DNA of 64,000 bases from Burkholderiaceae bacterium. GTDB taxonomy: Bacteria; Pseudomonadota; Gammaproteobacteria; Burkholderiales; Burkholderiaceae_D. Shown here piece by piece: positions 60,840-64,000 of this stretch; within the stretch, counting starts at the first letter, position 1; the number at the start of each line of letters is the position of its first letter. The notes under the pieces were generated by a model. That model was not told where the DNA came from and did no database searches. It worked only from the letters and a program-made list of their open reading frames with translations. A program made the translations under genes and the position numbers. The stretch is from assembly GCA_031291325.1 (NCBI GenBank), contig JARLJG010000066.1:1-64000 (forward strand), read 5' to 3'.

Positions 60840-61505
60840 ATGAAGAAGTACCGTATTATCCTATTGTTCACTGCTGTCACGGCGTTGCTGGCCGGCTGCG
60901 CGGTAACGCCGCCCTCCATCGTCCAGCACCCGACCACGGTCAAGCCCGAGCGCATCTCGGCAAGCGCGGTCAACGGCTCGATATACCAGGCGGCCTCGTA
61001 TCGGCCGATGTTTGAAGACTACCGCGCACGCGTCGTAGGCGACGTGATTATCATGTCGATTGTCGAAAGCACCAGCGCCGGCAAGACCGCTGCCGCGTCG
61101 GACACCAAGGCCGGCAGCGTCGCCTATTCGGCGCCGACCATCCTGGGCCTGCCGGCCGCGACCACTGCCAAAGCTGGAGTTTCCACGTCGTCGTCGAACA
61201 AATTCAGCGATGCGGGGGCGATCACATCGAGTAATAATTTTACCGGCACGATGGGCTTGACGGTGTTGGAAATTCTACCCAACGGCAATTTGGTGGTCAG
61301 CGGCGAGAAACAGATCGCGCTCGACAAGAGCGTCGAATACATCCGCTTTTCCGGCGTGGTCAGCCCGGCCACCGTCGTCGACAATACCGTATCGTCGACC
61401 CAGGTTGCCGATGCGCGGGTCGAATATCGAACCGACAGCCGCTACGATAGCGCGGAGCTCTCCTCCGAGTTGGCGCGCTTTTTCATGAGCCTGGCGCCGT
61501 TCTAG
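60840..61505 (+). CDS. flgH: L-ring lipoprotein FlgH
   Basis: The 221-residue lipoprotein has signal peptide MKKYRIILLFTAVTALLAGC with lipobox LAGC and acyl Cys at residue 20, then LFEDYRARVVGDVIIM-like and LEILPNGNLVVSGEKQIALDKS blocks typical of FlgH. It forms the outer-membrane ring. GGAG precedes the ATG at 60840; an upstream ATG at 60807 would spoil the signal peptide. Confidence 0.96.
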   Translation: MKKYRIILLFTAVTALLAGCAVTPPSIVQHPTTVKPERISASAVNGSIYQAASYRPMFEDYRARVVGDVIIMSIVESTSAGKTAAASDTKAGSVAYSAPTILGLPAATTAKAGVSTSSSNKFSDAGAITSSNNFTGTMGLTVLEILPNGNLVVSGEKQIALDKSVEYIRFSGVVSPATVVDNTVSSTQVADARVEYRTDSRYDSAELSSELARFFMSLAPF

Positions 61506-61523
61506 CATGGGAGTTGCAAAAAA

Positions 61524-62645
61524 ATGAAGCAAGTAACGCGGCAACTGTTCAAGGTATTGTCGATGGCGTGCGTGGGCATCGCCTGCGCACTCGTGGCTGT
61601 CGACGGCAATGCCGAGCGGGTCAGGGATTTGGCCAGCATACAGGGCGTGCGCGAGAATCAACTGATCGGCTACGGCTTGGTGGTCGGCCTCGATGGCAGC
61701 GGCGACCAGACTACGCAAACGCCGTTCACCATCCAAAGCGTGTTGAATATGCTGCAGCAGATGGGCACCAATTTGTCGGCTACGGCGGCGGCGAATTTGC
61801 AGCTCAAGAACGTTGCCGCCGTGGTGGTGACCGCATCGTTGCCGTCCTTTGCGCAACCGGGGCAAACCTTCGACGTGACGGTTTCGTCGATGGGCAATGC
61901 CAAGAGCTTGAGCGGCGGCACGTTGCTGATGACGCCGTTGAAAGGCGCGGACGGTAAAGTTTATGCGATGTCGCAAGGCAACATCCTGGTCGGCACGGTC
62001 GGCGGCGCGCCTGCCGGCACGAAAGCGCAACCGAATCATCTGAGCGTTGGCCGCATCACCGGCGGCGCCAGCGTCGAGCGCACGGTGCCGGCGGTGCTGG
62101 GACAGGGCGACTTGATCTACCTGGAATTGAACGAGTCCGATTTTTCCACCGCCAGCCGCGTGGTCGAAGCGGTCAACCAGCGTTTCGGCTCCGAAACCGC
62201 GCGGGCGCAAGATGGCCGCGTGATTCGTGTGCGCGCGCCGCTGGGCAGCGACGAGCGCGTGGCCTTCCTCGGCATGCTGGAAAACGTGAGCGTCATTCCT
62301 GCCGAGACGAATGCCAAGGTGATCGTCAATGCCCGCACCGGATCGGTGGTCATGAATACCTCGGTGACGCTCGACGCCTGCGCAATTTCGCACGGCAACC
62401 TGTCGGTGACGGTCAGTTCGGCGCCACCGCCGGCGGCTGGCGCCAGGGGAGCAGCAGCGGCGCCTGCAGCTCCGGTCGAGCTTACCAAGGAACCTGGGCA
62501 GGTGTTGATGATGAAGGGTGGCGCCTCGCTGGCCGACGTGGTCAAGGCGCTCAATGCGATCGGCGCCACGCCGCAGGATTTGCTATCGATCCTGCAGGCG
62601 ATGAAGGCGGCAGGTTCGCTGCACGCCGAGTTGGAAATTATTTAA
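61524..62645 (+). CDS. flgI: P-ring protein FlgI
   Basis: The 373-residue protein has a signal peptide (cleavage near VDGNA) and the highly conserved ERVRDLASIQGVRENQLIGYGLVVGLDGSGDQT start of the mature chain, IPAETNAKVIVNARTGSVVM and the C-terminal LLSILQAMKAAGSLHAELEII. A short Ala/Pro-rich insert (~300-315) is normal for betaproteobacteria. It forms the periplasmic ring around the rod. Confidence 0.97.
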   Translation: MKQVTRQLFKVLSMACVGIACALVAVDGNAERVRDLASIQGVRENQLIGYGLVVGLDGSGDQTTQTPFTIQSVLNMLQQMGTNLSATAAANLQLKNVAAVVVTASLPSFAQPGQTFDVTVSSMGNAKSLSGGTLLMTPLKGADGKVYAMSQGNILVGTVGGAPAGTKAQPNHLSVGRITGGASVERTVPAVLGQGDLIYLELNESDFSTASRVVEAVNQRFGSETARAQDGRVIRVRAPLGSDERVAFLGMLENVSVIPAETNAKVIVNARTGSVVMNTSVTLDACAISHGNLSVTVSSAPPPAAGARGAAAAPAAPVELTKEPGQVLMMKGGASLADVVKALNAIGATPQDLLSILQAMKAAGSLHAELEII

Positions 62646-62651
62646 TCGACT

Positions 62652-63515
62652 ATGATCTCGCCAACCGACAACAGCTCCTCGCTCGCCATCGACGCCAACG
62701 GACTCAATGGCCTGCGCTTGTCCGCCAAGCAGAATTCGCCGGAAGCGACGAAGGCGGCAGCCAAGCAGTTTGAGGCCTTGTTCATCGACATGATGTTGAA
62801 GAGCATGCGCGATGCGACTCCGCAAGACGGCCCGATGGACAACGAGCAAAGCCGCATGTTTACCACGATGCTGGATCAGCAAATGTCGCAGAAGATGGCG
62901 GACAAGGGCATCGGCCTGGCGAACGCACTGGTGCGGCAGTTAAGCAACAATGCGGGGGGGCATGTTTCGCCTACAGACAACCAGAATGGCGAAGCCGCTG
63001 CAGTGCGCGCCACCGCGCGGCCATCGACCGGCAAGTCGACTGGCGTCAAGGCGCAGTCGACGCACGTCAAGGCGTTTCAAGACCTGCTTGGCCCGCAGGC
63101 GGAAAAAGCCAGCCAGGCGACCGGCATCCCCGCCAAGTTCATGCTGGGCCAGGCGGCGCTGGAAAGCGGTTGGGGCAAACGCGAAATCAAGGCGGCCGAC
63201 GGCAGCAGCAGCCATAACGTGTTCGGCATCAAGGCGACCTCGGGTTGGCGGGGCAAAGTCGTGGAGACGCCGACGACCGAGTATATCAATGGCGTGCCGC
63301 AAACCAGGTTGCAGAAATTCCGCGTGTACGATTCCTACGCGGACGCCTTTCACGATTATGCGAGGATGTTAAGCAATAACCCGCGCTATGGGGCGGTATT
63401 GGCAAATTCACATGATGCGACCAGCTTTGCCCAAGGTCTGCAAAAGGCGGGTTATGCCACCGACCCGCATTATGCGGCGAAGTTGGCAAATATTATCAAC
63501 AAGTCGCTCGCGTAG
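62652..63515 (+). CDS. flgJ: Rod-capping protein/peptidoglycan hydrolase FlgJ
   Basis: The 287-residue protein has an N-terminal rod-cap domain (AAKQFEALFIDMMLKSMRDATP; VRQLSNN), a Lys/Thr/Ser-rich linker and a C-terminal glucosaminidase domain (~130-287) with FMLGQAALESGWGKREI carrying the catalytic Glu and a YDSYADAFHDYARML stretch. It caps the rod and opens the cell wall for it. It starts 6 bp after flgI. Confidence 0.96.
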   Translation: MISPTDNSSSLAIDANGLNGLRLSAKQNSPEATKAAAKQFEALFIDMMLKSMRDATPQDGPMDNEQSRMFTTMLDQQMSQKMADKGIGLANALVRQLSNNAGGHVSPTDNQNGEAAAVRATARPSTGKSTGVKAQSTHVKAFQDLLGPQAEKASQATGIPAKFMLGQAALESGWGKREIKAADGSSSHNVFGIKATSGWRGKVVETPTTEYINGVPQTRLQKFRVYDSYADAFHDYARMLSNNPRYGAVLANSHDATSFAQGLQKAGYATDPHYAAKLANIINKSLA

Positions 63516-63630
63516 CGCGAGCCGATTCTGGATGATCTGCGTTTGATGGAGGCAGTTGAGGTCTGCGCAATTCAAGTTTTTTGCGATATTGCCGTCAACA
63601 GCATTGATCTGGAAAGAAGTCAGAGAAATT

Positions 63631-64000
63631 ATGAGCATACTGAATATTGGCCAAAGTGCATTAGCCGCCGCGCAACTCGGTTTGCAGACGACTTCGAATA
63701 ATATCGCCAACGCCAGTACCCCGGGATATAACCGGGAAAGTATCGTGCAGTCGGAAAACGGCGGGCAAAATAGCGGTTCCGGATTTGTGGGGTCGGGGAC
63801 CAACGTGCAGACGATTCAGCGCATGTACAATACATTCCTTGCCACGCAACAGAATGTCGCGCAGTCGTCCTATTCCGGCCTCGATACCAATTACACGCAG
63901 GTTTCGCAGATCAACAATATGTTTGCGAATACCACATCAGGCCTTTCGCCATCGATTCAAAGTTTTTTCGATAGCGTGCAAACTGCCACGGCAAATCCGA
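63631..64000 (+). CDS. flgK: Hook-filament junction protein FlgK (partial, cut by window end)
   Basis: The first 123 codons of FlgK are visible: MSILNIGQSALAAAQLGLQT and SNNIANASTPGYNRESIVQS are the diagnostic start. The frame is open to the last base of the window. FlgN is its export chaperone. A purine-rich GGAAAGAAG lies about 15 nt upstream of the ATG. Confidence 0.95.
   Translation, partial: MSILNIGQSALAAAQLGLQTTSNNIANASTPGYNRESIVQSENGGQNSGSGFVGSGTNVQTIQRMYNTFLATQQNVAQSSYSGLDTNYTQVSQINNMFANTTSGLSPSIQSFFDSVQTATANP

Overview
The window looks like a piece of a betaproteobacterial chromosome, most likely Oxalobacteraceae (order Burkholderiales). I infer this from the moderately high GC, the protein sequences, and the flagellar gene order: flhDC, motAB, cheY-A-W, a receptor, cheR-D-B-Y-Z, flhB-A-F-G, fliA, motCD, flgN-M-A (opposite strand), flgB to flgK. 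No species is claimed.

Positions 1-23,500 are a mixed region rich in signalling genes. A minus-strand operon encodes a large hybrid histidine kinase and an HD-GYP response regulator. Divergent from it is a plus-strand set of a double-domain KaiC-like ATPase, a KaiB-like protein and a GGDEF/EAL c-di-GMP enzyme. Next come a YbaK-type deacylase, a Ser/Thr kinase fused to a cyclic-nucleotide-binding domain, a GAF protein, a small secreted four-Cys protein, an orphan EgtB/SenA-family enzyme, an adenylate-forming ligase, a short-chain dehydrogenase, an HD-GYP-like protein, a periplasmic solute-binding-like protein, an RhlE-type helicase and a DUF190 protein.

Positions 23,600-28,620 hold a toxin-antitoxin pair with a frameshifted toxin, tilS, lysC, tRNA-Ser(GCU) with a clear promoter and terminator, and an M29-like aminopeptidase homologue.

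From about 28,620 to the right edge the window is an almost continuous motility and chemotaxis locus. It starts with a long AT-rich control region carrying two sigma-28-like promoter matches upstream of flhDC. There are two stator sets (MotAB and MotCD), a complete chemotaxis pathway, the FlhA/FlhB export gate, FlhF/FlhG, FliA with its anti-sigma factor FlgM, and the rod, hook and ring genes up to a flgK cut by the window end. Extra genes within it are a membrane methyltransferase, a second protein with a CheZ-like active-site motif, an EAL-like/HDOD protein, and an OLD-family ATPase/Toprim nuclease lodged between motC and motD.

Several palindromic repeat families are scattered through the window. 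One is a REP-like element with three copies. Another is a roughly 120-bp MITE-like element with three copies, one of them split by a REP element. The most interesting candidates are the KaiC-KaiB-c-di-GMP module, the sigma-28-like sites ahead of flhDC, the second CheZ-motif protein that shares a C-terminal tail with CheD, the EgtB/SenA homologue with an altered iron-ligand motif, and the nuclease inserted in the second stator operon.
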